Positions 7,125-14,828 of a stretch of 39,647 nucleotides of DNA are shown here, piece after piece. The notes beneath the pieces are model-generated. The model was not told the DNA's origin, searched no databases, and saw only the letters and a program-made list of their open reading frames with translations. This DNA comes from a bacterium (lineage in GTDB: Bacteria > Myxococcota_A > UBA9042), in contig JAUIAC010000022.1 of assembly GCA_030425545.1 (NCBI GenBank), positions 1-39,647 of the forward strand, given 5' to 3'. Each line of letters starts with the position of its first letter. The first letter of the stretch is position 1. The position numbers and the translations under genes are program-made.

Positions 7125-9723
7125 GGCGGAGGCCTTCCAAGGGGCTGAGGCGGGCTGCACTTGTAGCAGGAAACACCGTGGCGGCAAGGCTGATGACCAA
7201 GGACGCCACGACCACCGCGCCGACCTCGACGACGTTGATCGCGACCGGCAGCGTGCGCACGTAGTACGCCTCGGGGAGCTGAATCCCCAGGGCGTCGATG
7301 AGCAGGCACGTGGCCAGACCCAGGATCAACCCCGCAGACGTGCCGATCATGCCGATGACACCGCCCATCTGGACGAACGCCGCCCGCACGGTGCGCCCGC
7401 CGGCGCCCATGGCCTGCAGCATCGCGATGCCGCTCTGTTTCTGCAGGATGACCATGGTGAGCGCGGAGACGATGGAGAAGCTCGCCACCAGGATGATCAG
7501 CGCGAGCACGAGGAAGATGACGAGACGCTCGAAGGCCAACGCAGAGAAGAGCGAACGATTCAGGTCGCGCCAGTCGAGCAGCTCGGTGTCGGCCGGCGCG
7601 CCCGCCCCGGCGAGGGCCGCCTTGACCTGGGCGAGCACGGCGTCTGGCTCCTCGGGGTGGGCCAGGCGCAGCTCGATGACGTTGGCCGCGCCCTCGAGGT
7701 TGAAGTAGCGACTCGCCTCGACCAGGTCGATGTAGGCGACCTTGCTGTCGGCCTCGTAGAGCCCGGTCTCGAAGGTGCCCGCGACGCGGAAGGTGCGGAC
7801 CCTGGGGCGCAGGCCGGTGGGGCCGATGTCGGCGTCGGGCGTGATCACCTCGACGCGATCGCCGAGCTCCACCTGCAGCGCCCGTGCGAGCTCGACCCCG
7901 AGCAGGATGCCGGGGGCGATGGGCACGTTGTGGGGGCCCTCGTCGAGCCCGCCGTCGAGCAGCAGCGGCAGGGCGGCCGACTCGTCGAGCCCGCGGGTGG
8001 CGCGACCGAGGGCGCGGTCAAGCCGCACGCCGGTGGGGAGCGGCAGGTCGGCGGTGCCGAGGTCGGCGTCGCCGGTGGGGCTGCCCGACGGGTCGCCGTG
8101 TGCGCTGGGGTCTCCGCCCTCGCCCTGGGTCGTCGGTGCGCCGATGAGCGCGTCGAGGGGCGCGAGGTCGGCGTCGGAGTCGGGCCCCTGGTCGGCCTTG
8201 CGGCCCGCTGGCGCATCGGCCGGGATCGCGTGCGCCCGGCCCTCGCTGTCGAGCACCAGGGGCGCGGAGCCGCGCGCGCCCGCCACCGGCGGCTGCGGCG
8301 GCACGGGCGGCGCCGCGGGCGGGCGCGGCTGGCTGGGCCCGGGGGCCAGCTCGAGCAGCGCGTCGAGGTCGCCGTCGTCGATGTCCTTGCCGTCGTCGAC
8401 CGCTGTCGCAGGCAGGTCGCCCGCCGTGGGGGCGTCGGGCAGGTCGGAGGGCGCCTCCGGATCGCGACGCGTGCGCCAGCGCGGCGACCCCATGCGCTCC
8501 GGGTGCGAGAGCAGGGCGAGCGAGCCCGTGACCACGGTGCCGCCCACCTGCCGGCGGACCTCCGCCAGGCTGGGGTCGACCCCGCGCACGTTGACGAAGT
8601 TGTTGACGTTGAAGGGCGAGCTGACGATGGCGTCACCGCGCACCTGCGGGCTCACGCTGACCACGCCCGGCACCTGGCGCAGCGCCGCGCTCAGGCGGGC
8701 GGCGTCGGCCAGGGGCTGCCCGCGGCCGGGTCGCTCCACGAGCGCGTGGGCGTTGGCGACCAGCATCTTGGCGCGGAGGTCGCCCGCGAAGCCGCCCATG
8801 ACCGAGAGCACGACGATCAGCGCCCAGGTGCCCGACGCGACGCCGACGATGCTGACGAACACAGGCACCGTGACCTTGGGCTGGCTGGTGAGCAGCAGGT
8901 AGCCGCCGAGCAGCGCGAAGACCGCGCCGGCAGACCAGCCGATGGGCGTCTGCGTCGCGAGCCCCCACGCCACCCCCACGCCCCCTGCGGCGAGCGCCAG
9001 CCCGCCCACACGTCGCGCCCAGAGCGCCCGCGCTCGGCGCTGACGTGAGAGCACCCAGGTGAGCAGCGACACCGCGCACACCGCCGCGAGGGCCAGGCCC
9101 ACGCCGTGCACATAGGGCGTCAGCAGCGGGATCTGACTCAGCAGCGCCAGCGCGCTCAGGGCGGCGAGGCCGAGCAGCGCCGCGGGCAGCACCCGCGCCC
9201 GGCGCCACGGCAGGGCCGCGGAGAGCAGGAGCGCGCCGTGCACGCCCAGGGCGACGCCAAGGTTGCGCACGAGCCGGGACAGCCACCCCGTCGCGAGCGT
9301 GGGTTCGCCCTGGAGCCAGAGCCAGGTCAGCCCGCCAGCGGTGGCCAGCGTGCCCAGCCCGACGACCAGCCGAGCCAGCAGCTGCGGGCGTGCGCCGTCG
9401 CGCTGCAGGCCGTCGACCTCGCGGGCGAGCGCCCTGGCCAGCCGCGCGGGCCAGGGCGTGCCCGGCCGCGCCGACTTCAGGAAAGACCAGGCGACGAAGA
9501 CGCTCGGGCGGTCGCGCACGGGCCACATGCCCACGCGCACCAGCGCGAGCCCGAGGGCCGAGAACGCAGCGGCGACGCCGATGGCAGCGACGATGACCCC
9601 CAGCAGCTGGACGACCATCCACGCTTGAAAGCCGATCCGTGGATCCGCGTGCCGGACCAGCCCCTCGGGCACGACCGCAGCCGCAGCCAGCACGAGCAGC
9701 CATGCCAGCCGGCGCAGGTACAC
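7117..9723 (-). CDS. LolC/LolE-like lipoprotein-release permease, enlarged by an N-terminal membrane extension and a disordered insert
   Basis: GTG at 9723 lies 4 bp after the lysS stop with GGAGGG upstream. The 868-residue product is about twice the usual LolC/E length. The recognisable core is residues about 281-868: first membrane helix PVFVSIVGVASGTWALIVVLSVMGGF, a periplasmic MacB-like domain, and three C-terminal helices (about 731-760, 782-812, 830-855) with the FtsX-type pattern QKQSGIAMLQAMGAGGRTV and a terminal SPLEGLRHE. Two additions stand out: residues 1-280 carry about six to eight extra hydrophobic helices, and residues about 408-596 are a Pro/Asp/Ala/Gly-rich low-complexity insert in the periplasmic domain. 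One permease gene next to lolD suggests a homodimeric LolCE-type (LolF-like) complex. Confidence 0.9.
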   Translation of the reverse strand: MYLRRLAWLLVLAAAAVVPEGLVRHADPRIGFQAWMVVQLLGVIVAAIGVAAAFSALGLALVRVGMWPVRDRPSVFVAWSFLKSARPGTPWPARLARALAREVDGLQRDGARPQLLARLVVGLGTLATAGGLTWLWLQGEPTLATGWLSRLVRNLGVALGVHGALLLSAALPWRRARVLPAALLGLAALSALALLSQIPLLTPYVHGVGLALAAVCAVSLLTWVLSRQRRARALWARRVGGLALAAGGVGVAWGLATQTPIGWSAGAVFALLGGYLLLTSQPKVTVPVFVSIVGVASGTWALIVVLSVMGGFAGDLRAKMLVANAHALVERPGRGQPLADAARLSAALRQVPGVVSVSPQVRGDAIVSSPFNVNNFVNVRGVDPSLAEVRRQVGGTVVTGSLALLSHPERMGSPRWRTRRDPEAPSDLPDAPTAGDLPATAVDDGKDIDDGDLDALLELAPGPSQPRPPAAPPVPPQPPVAGARGSAPLVLDSEGRAHAIPADAPAGRKADQGPDSDADLAPLDALIGAPTTQGEGGDPSAHGDPSGSPTGDADLGTADLPLPTGVRLDRALGRATRGLDESAALPLLLDGGLDEGPHNVPIAPGILLGVELARALQVELGDRVEVITPDADIGPTGLRPRVRTFRVAGTFETGLYEADSKVAYIDLVEASRYFNLEGAANVIELRLAHPEEPDAVLAQVKAALAGAGAPADTELLDWRDLNRSLFSALAFERLVIFLVLALIILVASFSIVSALTMVILQKQSGIAMLQAMGAGGRTVRAAFVQMGGVIGMIGTSAGLILGLATCLLIDALGIQLPEAYYVRTLPVAINVVEVGAVVVASLVISLAATVFPATSAARLSPLEGLRHE

Positions 9724-9727
9724 CTGC

Positions 9728-11407
9728 TTAGCCCTCCGCGCTGTCGGCTTGCGTCGCCTGAGCCTGACGCTCGGGCCGCAGCAGCGGGAAGAGGATGACC
9801 TCGCGGATGCTCTGGGTGTTGGTCAGCACCATCACCAGCCGGTCCACGCCGATGCCGCAGCCCGCGGTCGGCGGCATGCCGTACTCGAGGGCGCGGATGT
9901 AGTCGAGGTCCATGTCCATGGCCTCGCCGTCGCCGCCAGCCTTGGCCTGCACCTGCTTGAGGAAGCGCTCGTACTGGTCCACCGGGTCGTTGAGCTCCGA
10001 GAAGGCGTTGCCCATCTCGAAGCCGGCCATGTAGAGCTCGAAGCGGTCCGTGAGCCGCGGGTCGCTGTCCTTCTTGCGGGACAGAGGCGAGACCTCGACC
10101 GGGAAGTCGGTGACGAAGGTCGGCTGAATCAGCTTGGGCTCGGCCACTACCTCGAAGAGCTCCATCTGCAGCTTGCCGACCGAGGTCCCCGGCTTCATGT
10201 CGACGCCGTGCTCGGCGAGCTTGGCCCGCAGCTTGGCCTCGTCGTGCAGGTCGTCGCCCGCGAGCCCGCCCCACCGCTCGATGCCCTCCCACACGCTCAC
10301 GCGGGCGAAGGGCGCCGCGAAGCTCAGCGTCTGCGCGTCGTCGCCGTGGCCCCAGGGCACGTCGGTGGTGCCGTGGAGGTCGGTGGCGAGCTTGGCGAAC
10401 ATCTGCTCGAGCAGCTCCATGAGGTCGGTGTAGGTGGCGTAGGCCTGGTAGAACTCGACCATGGTGAACTCGGGGTTGTGCTGCTGGCTGACCCCCTCGT
10501 TGCGGAAGTTGCGGTTGATCTCGAAGACGCGCTCGAGGCCCCCGACCACCAGCCGCTTCAGGTAGAGCTCCGGCGCGATGCGGAGGTAGAGCGGCACGTT
10601 GAGCGCGTTGTGGTGCGTGGTGAAGGGCCGCGCCGCCGCGCCCCCGACGACGCTGTGCATCATCGGCGTCTCGACCTCGAGGTAGTCGCGGTCCTGCAGA
10701 AAGCGACGGATGCCCGAGATGATCTTCGAGCGCTGCACGAAGGTCGCCCGCACCGGGTCGTTGACGATGAGATCGACGTAGCGCTGCCGGTGCCGGGTCT
10801 CCTTGTCGGTGAGGCCGTGGAACTTCTCGGGCAGCGCGCGGATGGACTTGGTCAGGATGCGCACCGAGGCGTCGTCGGCCGCGGTCCCGGCGAGCGGCGC
10901 GCCCTCGTCGTCGGTGACGCAGGCCCAGAGGCTGGGCTCGCCGGTGCGGGTGCGAAAGGGCCGACCGACGCAGCCGATGATGTCGCCCATGTCGAGCGAG
11001 TCCGCGCTCTTGAAGAGCCGGTCGAAGAGCGCCTCGTCGTCGTTGCGGCGGATGAACACCTGAAAGGTCGCGAGCTGGCTGTCGCGAGCCTCGCCGCCGG
11101 CGGCCACGCGAGCGGCGTCGTCCCGGGCCCGCGCCGCGAGCACCTCGCCGGAGCTGCGGTCCTTGAGCCGGATGAAGCCGACCTTGCCCTTGCGGTTGAG
11201 CCCGATGACGCGACCCGCCACCCGCACCGCCTGCGCACCGGCGCTGCGGTCGGGCGAGTGCGGCTCGAGGGTCGCGCCCAGCCCCGCGACCAGCTCCGCC
11301 CCCGTCACCGTGGGCTGAAAGTCGTTCGGGTAGGGGTTGTGCCCGGCGTCAGCGATGGCGGCGATCTTGGCCAGCCGCTGGGCCATGAGGTCGTTGCGCT
11401 CGAGCAT
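9728..11407 (-). CDS. lysS: Lysyl-tRNA synthetase, class II
   Basis: ATG at 11407 has AAGGAG at 11414-11419, which decides the start. 559 residues, a little longer than the roughly 500 usual. The N-terminal helix (LERNDLMAQRLAKIAAIADAG) and OB-fold anticodon-binding domain (VRVAGRVIGLNRKGKVGFIRLKD) are followed by the class II core: motif 1 region VETPMMHSVVGGAAARPF, motif 2 FRNEGVSQQHNPEFTMVEFYQAY, and motif 3 GCGIGVDRLVMVLTN. A short extra loop (DDEGAPLAGTAADD) in the anticodon-binding part accounts for some of the length. It charges tRNA-Lys. It heads the lol/bam run and follows a tRNA-Pro gene and terminator. Confidence 0.97.
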   Translation of the reverse strand: MLERNDLMAQRLAKIAAIADAGHNPYPNDFQPTVTGAELVAGLGATLEPHSPDRSAGAQAVRVAGRVIGLNRKGKVGFIRLKDRSSGEVLAARARDDAARVAAGGEARDSQLATFQVFIRRNDDEALFDRLFKSADSLDMGDIIGCVGRPFRTRTGEPSLWACVTDDEGAPLAGTAADDASVRILTKSIRALPEKFHGLTDKETRHRQRYVDLIVNDPVRATFVQRSKIISGIRRFLQDRDYLEVETPMMHSVVGGAAARPFTTHHNALNVPLYLRIAPELYLKRLVVGGLERVFEINRNFRNEGVSQQHNPEFTMVEFYQAYATYTDLMELLEQMFAKLATDLHGTTDVPWGHGDDAQTLSFAAPFARVSVWEGIERWGGLAGDDLHDEAKLRAKLAEHGVDMKPGTSVGKLQMELFEVVAEPKLIQPTFVTDFPVEVSPLSRKKDSDPRLTDRFELYMAGFEMGNAFSELNDPVDQYERFLKQVQAKAGGDGEAMDMDLDYIRALEYGMPPTAGCGIGVDRLVMVLTNTQSIREVILFPLLRPERQAQATQADSAEG

Positions 11408-11431
11408 CTGGAGCTCCTTGGTGGCGGTGCC

Positions 11432-11465
11432 AAAAACGACTCGCGCCGCTCGATGGCGGCGCGAG
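11432..11465 (-). terminator. Intrinsic terminator downstream of tRNA-Pro, just ahead of lysS
   Basis: On the minus strand a perfect 10-bp GC stem (arms 11456-11465 and 11440-11449, 6-nt loop) is followed by TCGTTTTT (11432-11439). It ends the tRNA-Pro transcript about 70 nt after the mature 3' end. The T-run finishes only about 12 bp before the lysS ribosome binding site, so it could also attenuate lysS. Confidence 0.8.
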
Positions 11466-11467
11466 GT

Positions 11468-11529
11468 CACTCACCTGATTCCCCCCGGTGTCCGGAGTCG
11501 TCTGCTGGCCCGCAGGCCGCTGGTGAGTG
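11468..11529 (-). promoter_or_regulatory. Structured spacer between tRNA-Pro and the terminator
   Basis: On the minus strand an 8-bp stem can form between 11522-11529 and 11468-11475 (complementary arms CACTCACC / GGTGAGTG), directly after the tRNA 3' end and directly before the terminator stem. Inside lies a small GGCC/GGCC hairpin at 11507-11518. Whether this is a processing signal for the tRNA or a regulatory leader for lysS is not known. Confidence 0.45.
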
Positions 11530-11532
11530 TGC

Positions 11533-11609
11533 TGGTCGGGGCGACAGGATTTGAACCTGCGACCACTTGACCCCCAGTCAAGTGCGCTACCAGACTGCGC
11601 TACGCCCCG
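11533..11609 (-). tRNA. tRNA-Pro (anticodon GGG)
   Basis: A 77-nt cloverleaf with a 7-bp acceptor stem (CGGGGCG / CGCCCCG), D-arm containing CAGTCTGGTAG, anticodon stem CTTGA/TCAAG with a 7-nt loop CTGGGGG placing GGG at positions 34-36, TpsiC arm GGTTCAAATCC, discriminator A and an encoded CCA (complement of TGG at 11533-11535). Identity as tRNA-Pro(GGG), reading CCC and CCU codons, follows from the anticodon. Confidence 0.96.
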
Positions 11610-11676
11610 TTCGAACCCTTGAGCAGAAGCCCTCTGGCCCGAGTTGCCCACCGGGCGAACCGGCAGAGCGAGCGGC

Positions 11677-11705
11677 GAAGTACCACGACCCACGGGCCTG
11701 TGCAA
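11677..11705 (-). promoter_or_regulatory. Putative sigma70-type promoter of tRNA-Pro
   Basis: On the minus strand TTGCAC (11700-11705) and TACTTC (11677-11682) are separated by 17 bp. Transcription would start near 11670, about 60 nt before the mature tRNA. The stretch after the -10 is GC-rich (GCCGCTC), as expected for stringently controlled stable-RNA promoters. The -10 is a weak match. Confidence 0.4.
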
Positions 11706-11872
11706 GCCGACGCGAAGCGGAATCTGGGGTGGCTCGCGAAATTCGTGACGGGCCCCCGCTGAGCGGCGGGCGGGGAAGCCGCAGACAGTGGCGCGCGCCC
11801 TAACACCATCGTAGGCTTGCGCCTGCCTGCCCCCTACCGCAGCTGGCTGCACGCCACGCGACGGAGCCGCCC

Positions 11873-12595
11873 ATGGCCCGCCTCGGATTGATCTCGGATC
11901 TCCACGCCACGCTCCCCGCCCTCGACGCGGTGCTCGCCGACCTCGACGCGCGCGGGGTCGAGCGCGTCGTCTGTCTCGGCGACATCGTCGACATGGGGCC
12001 GCAGCCCGCGCAGGTCATCGACCGACTGCGGGAGCGCGGCATCCCGTGCATCGGCGGCAACCACGACACGCTCGACGAGCGGCCGGGCTTCCCTCTGCTG
12101 CGCGCGGTGGAGGACTGGACCCGCGCCCAGCTCAGCGGCGAGCAGCGCGCCTGGCTCGACGCGCTGCCCTCGGAGCGCGTCGAGCGGCTCGGCCCGTGGA
12201 CCGTGCTCTGCGTCCACGGCTCGCCGGCCGGGGTGTGCGACCAGGTGCTCGCCACGACACCGTGGACGCAGCTGGAGGCGTGGTGGGGCGATCGCGACTT
12301 CGACGTGATGGTCTGCGGCCACACCCACGTGCAGACCGCGCGGCGGGAGGGCGCCAAGCTGGTGGTCAACGTCGGCAGCGTGGCGCAGCCCTTCGCGCGG
12401 CCCTTCGTCCCCGGACCCGGCGCGGCGCCGCCCTCGGTGCTGAAGGCCTGCGACTACGCGATCCTGGAGGCGAGCCCGGCCGGTGTGTCGGCGCAGCTGA
12501 TGCGGGTGCCCCTGCCCTGGGAGGCCTTCGAGGCCTCGCTGCGGGCGAGCGACTTTCCGCAGCCCGACGTGTGGCTGCAGCAGTGGCGGCGCTGA
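11873..12595 (+). CDS. Calcineurin-like metallophosphoesterase (YfcE/MJ0936-type)
   Basis: A 240-residue cytosolic protein with no signal peptide, starting at ATG 11873 (CGGAG upstream). All five metal-ligand motifs are present in order: ISDLHA (Asp9, His11), GDIVDMGP (Asp37), GNHD (Asn63, His64), CVHGSP, and GHTHVQ, followed by VVNVGSVAQP. This layout matches the small bacterial phosphodiesterases of the YfcE/MJ0936 group, which hydrolyse bis-pNPP-like and possibly cyclic nucleotide substrates; the true substrate cannot be inferred. Residues 65-110 (LDERPGFPLLRAVEDW...) form a helical insert that may cap the active site. It is divergent from tRNA-Pro and convergent with the next gene. Confidence 0.9.
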   Translation: MARLGLISDLHATLPALDAVLADLDARGVERVVCLGDIVDMGPQPAQVIDRLRERGIPCIGGNHDTLDERPGFPLLRAVEDWTRAQLSGEQRAWLDALPSERVERLGPWTVLCVHGSPAGVCDQVLATTPWTQLEAWWGDRDFDVMVCGHTHVQTARREGAKLVVNVGSVAQPFARPFVPGPGAAPPSVLKACDYAILEASPAGVSAQLMRVPLPWEAFEASLRASDFPQPDVWLQQWRR

Positions 12596-12646
12596 GCCTC
12601 AGCTCGCGGGCGCGGTGCAGGGACGTCTCGTGAGATCCGGCGCCGC

Positions 12647-13651
12647 CTACTTCACGCCCGCAAGCACGTCGTCGCGACACTCGGCCGGCGCGGTGACCGG
12701 GTTGCAGCGCGCCGGGTCGCCCCCCGGCACGATGACCACGTAGCCCTTGGGCTCCGCCACCTCAGCCGGGAAGTCGGTGCTGACCATGTGCGCGCCGCTC
12801 GAGAAGGCGGCGTCGCGCCGGGACGTGTCTCCCGCCCACGGCTCGTCGGTGGAGTCGGCCCGGGTGCGGATGATGCGCCCAGCCGACACGGCGTCGATGA
12901 TCGCCTGCTGCCCCTTGCCCTTGGGGCCGTCGATCTTCGCGATCACGCCCCACGGGTCGTCGGCGCCGCCCTCGGCGAACATCGCGCGCCCCGTGAGGCT
13001 CGGGTCCGCCTGGACATAGGCGTCGCGCACCGAGCCCGAGTCGAGCATCACCGCCACGACCTTGCCGCGGCCCTGCGCCAGGGTGGGCCAGCCCTCGGCG
13101 GCCACGGCGGTCTTGAGATCCGCGTGGGTGCCGCGCACGTCGTCGGGCCGCACCCGCCGCGAGGGCGGCAGGGCCTTGTCGATCGCCGCCTCGAGCTTGG
13201 GCAGGCCGCCCCACTCCGCCAGCTGATCCGCCGTGTTCTTCGGCTCGATCCACACCCAGATGGGCAGGTGATCCGGGTGCGCGTCCGACCAGGCGCGGAT
13301 GACGCCCAGGCAGTTGTCGAGGTCGGGGCAGGTGGTCTCCTCGTCGAGGATCGGCGCGTGCGTGACCCGAAACACGCCGGTGTCGGGGTTGAAGTGCACG
13401 TCCAGCTCGAACTGCCGCACCCCCTGCTCGCCCAGCTGCACGTCGAGCGGCTGATGGGTGTAGCGCCAGTCTTTGGGTCCCTGACCGGGATCGATGTGGT
13501 AGCTGTTGTGCGTGCCTTTGACCTGCACGTGGTTGAGCCGCAGCACCGTGTCGAGCGGGTGCGGGTCGGGCGTCTCGTCCGGCGTCGACGCGCAGCCGAC
13601 GACGCAGGTCCCAGCGAGGGCGAGGACGAGGCTGACGCAGAGGGCGCGCAT
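12647..13651 (-). CDS. Calcium-dependent PI-PLC-like phosphodiesterase lipoprotein
   Basis: ATG at 13651 behind CGGAG. 334 residues. Signal peptide ends in a lipobox VVGC (Cys20), giving a lipoprotein. The catalytic part begins with HVQVKGTHNSYH, where His48 corresponds to the first catalytic His of PI-PLC-type TIM barrels, followed by LDVQLGEQGVRQFELDVHFN and the second His region RVTHAPILDEETTC. Later segments (LPIWVWIEPK, VVAVMLDSGSV, MVSTDFPAEV) fit barrel strands. The closest family I recognise is the secreted Ca2+-dependent phosphoinositide phospholipase C (PI-PLC-C1-like) group. Its substrate, whether phosphoinositide or another phosphodiester, is open. A gap of 43 bp separates it from the OmpA-type gene upstream, so they may be co-transcribed. 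Confidence 0.82.
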   Translation of the reverse strand: MRALCVSLVLALAGTCVVGCASTPDETPDPHPLDTVLRLNHVQVKGTHNSYHIDPGQGPKDWRYTHQPLDVQLGEQGVRQFELDVHFNPDTGVFRVTHAPILDEETTCPDLDNCLGVIRAWSDAHPDHLPIWVWIEPKNTADQLAEWGGLPKLEAAIDKALPPSRRVRPDDVRGTHADLKTAVAAEGWPTLAQGRGKVVAVMLDSGSVRDAYVQADPSLTGRAMFAEGGADDPWGVIAKIDGPKGKGQQAIIDAVSAGRIIRTRADSTDEPWAGDTSRRDAAFSSGAHMVSTDFPAEVAEPKGYVVIVPGGDPARCNPVTAPAECRDDVLAGVK

Positions 13652-13694
13652 GACGACTCCGTGGTACGGCGGGGACGGCAGGCCTCAGGCGGCG

Positions 13695-14660
13695 CTACTT
13701 GGTCTCTTTCAGCCCCGCGAGCTCGAGCAGCTTACCCAGGTCGGGCATCAGCACGAACTCCACGCGGCGATTCCTGGCCATGTTCGCCTTGTTGTCGTTC
13801 GGCGCGGTCGGCAGGTAGGACGCGTACCCACCGGCGGAGAGCATCTGCGGTGGCATGCCTGCGTCCTTGATGAGGAACTGCACCACGCTCAGCGCGCGCG
13901 CCGTGGACAGCGGCCAGTTGATGTCTCCACCGCCGCGCGGGTCGGTGTGGCCCGCGACCTGAAAGCGACGACCCTGGAAGGTCTTGAGCGCCGTGGCGAG
14001 GTCCTTGAGCACCGACTTGGCCTCGTCTTTGAGCTGGCTCTTGCCGCTGTCGAAGAGCACGTCCGACTGCATCTGGATCACCAGCAGGCCGTCTTTGACC
14101 ACGAGCCGCAGCTTGCCGCTGGCCAGCAGCGCGGCGAGCTGCTTGCGGAGCTGCACGAAGCTGTTCTTGAGCGCGTTGAGCTGCGCCTCGATGGCGTCGA
14201 TGCGGCTGCGCAGCTGCGCGTTCTCGGCCTTGAGCGAGCCGACCTTGGCCCGCTCGGCCCCGAGCTGCTGCTCACACTGGCTCAACAGGACGCCGCTCTT
14301 GCCGCAGCTCTCCGCGATGCGCTTGAGCTTGCCCTGGCATTCCTTGAGCTGCTGCTCCAGGTCGTCGGCCCCCTTGCGGCACTGGGTCAGCGCCTCGGTC
14401 TGGGCCTTGCCGCGCTTCTGGCAGTCGGCCAGCTTCTCCGCCAGCGTGCGCTTCTGCCCCTCGAGCCAGTCGTGCTGCGTGCGCATCGCGGCCATGTCGC
14501 GCTCGTACGCGTCCTTGGAGATCGCGATGCACCCGGTGGAGGTCAGCGCGACGAGCAGCGTCGCGGCCACGGAGAGCGAGAAGCCACGGCGACGCAGCGC
14601 GCGGCCGAGACCACGGTCCGAGGGCGGGAGCGACGCGCTGCGCGAGGTAGGGTGCGACAT
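13695..14660 (-). CDS. OmpA/MotB-family lipoprotein with coiled coil
   Basis: ATG at 14660 has GGAGG 8 bases upstream. 321 residues. A long basic N-region contains RRRGFSLS followed by a hydrophobic stretch and the lipobox STGC (Cys44); the RRxF pattern resembles a Tat signal. Residues about 50-205 are a heptad-rich coiled coil with scattered cysteines. Residues about 210-321 are an OmpA-C domain: VLFDSGKSQLKDEAKSVLKDLA, FQVAGHTDPRG with the peptidoglycan-binding Asp, NWPLSTARALSVVQFL, and the conserved Arg in ARNRRVEFVLMPD. Such proteins tether the outer membrane to peptidoglycan. The longer open frame to 14789 lacks the RBS. Confidence 0.92.
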   Translation of the reverse strand: MSHPTSRSASLPPSDRGLGRALRRRGFSLSVAATLLVALTSTGCIAISKDAYERDMAAMRTQHDWLEGQKRTLAEKLADCQKRGKAQTEALTQCRKGADDLEQQLKECQGKLKRIAESCGKSGVLLSQCEQQLGAERAKVGSLKAENAQLRSRIDAIEAQLNALKNSFVQLRKQLAALLASGKLRLVVKDGLLVIQMQSDVLFDSGKSQLKDEAKSVLKDLATALKTFQGRRFQVAGHTDPRGGGDINWPLSTARALSVVQFLIKDAGMPPQMLSAGGYASYLPTAPNDNKANMARNRRVEFVLMPDLGKLLELAGLKETK

Positions 14661-14828
14661 GTGGGGATCCTCCGGGGGCACCAGCGCCGTCGCGCTGAGA
14701 GACGTCCACCTTCGGTTGTAGGCCTTGTGGCGCGGCCGTCGAGTTTTCGGGCGTTGCGGCGGCGGGCGCGGCCGCTCGTGGGCCGTCATCCCCCTCGCGT
14801 CCCTGCGGGCCAGGGCCGGTCCGCGCCG

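Noticed and set aside
11408..11470. T-box riboswitch upstream of lysS
   Set aside because: TTGGCACCGCC on the minus strand resembles a T-box (TGGNACC) but lies after the terminator T-run rather than before it, and no specifier loop was seen.
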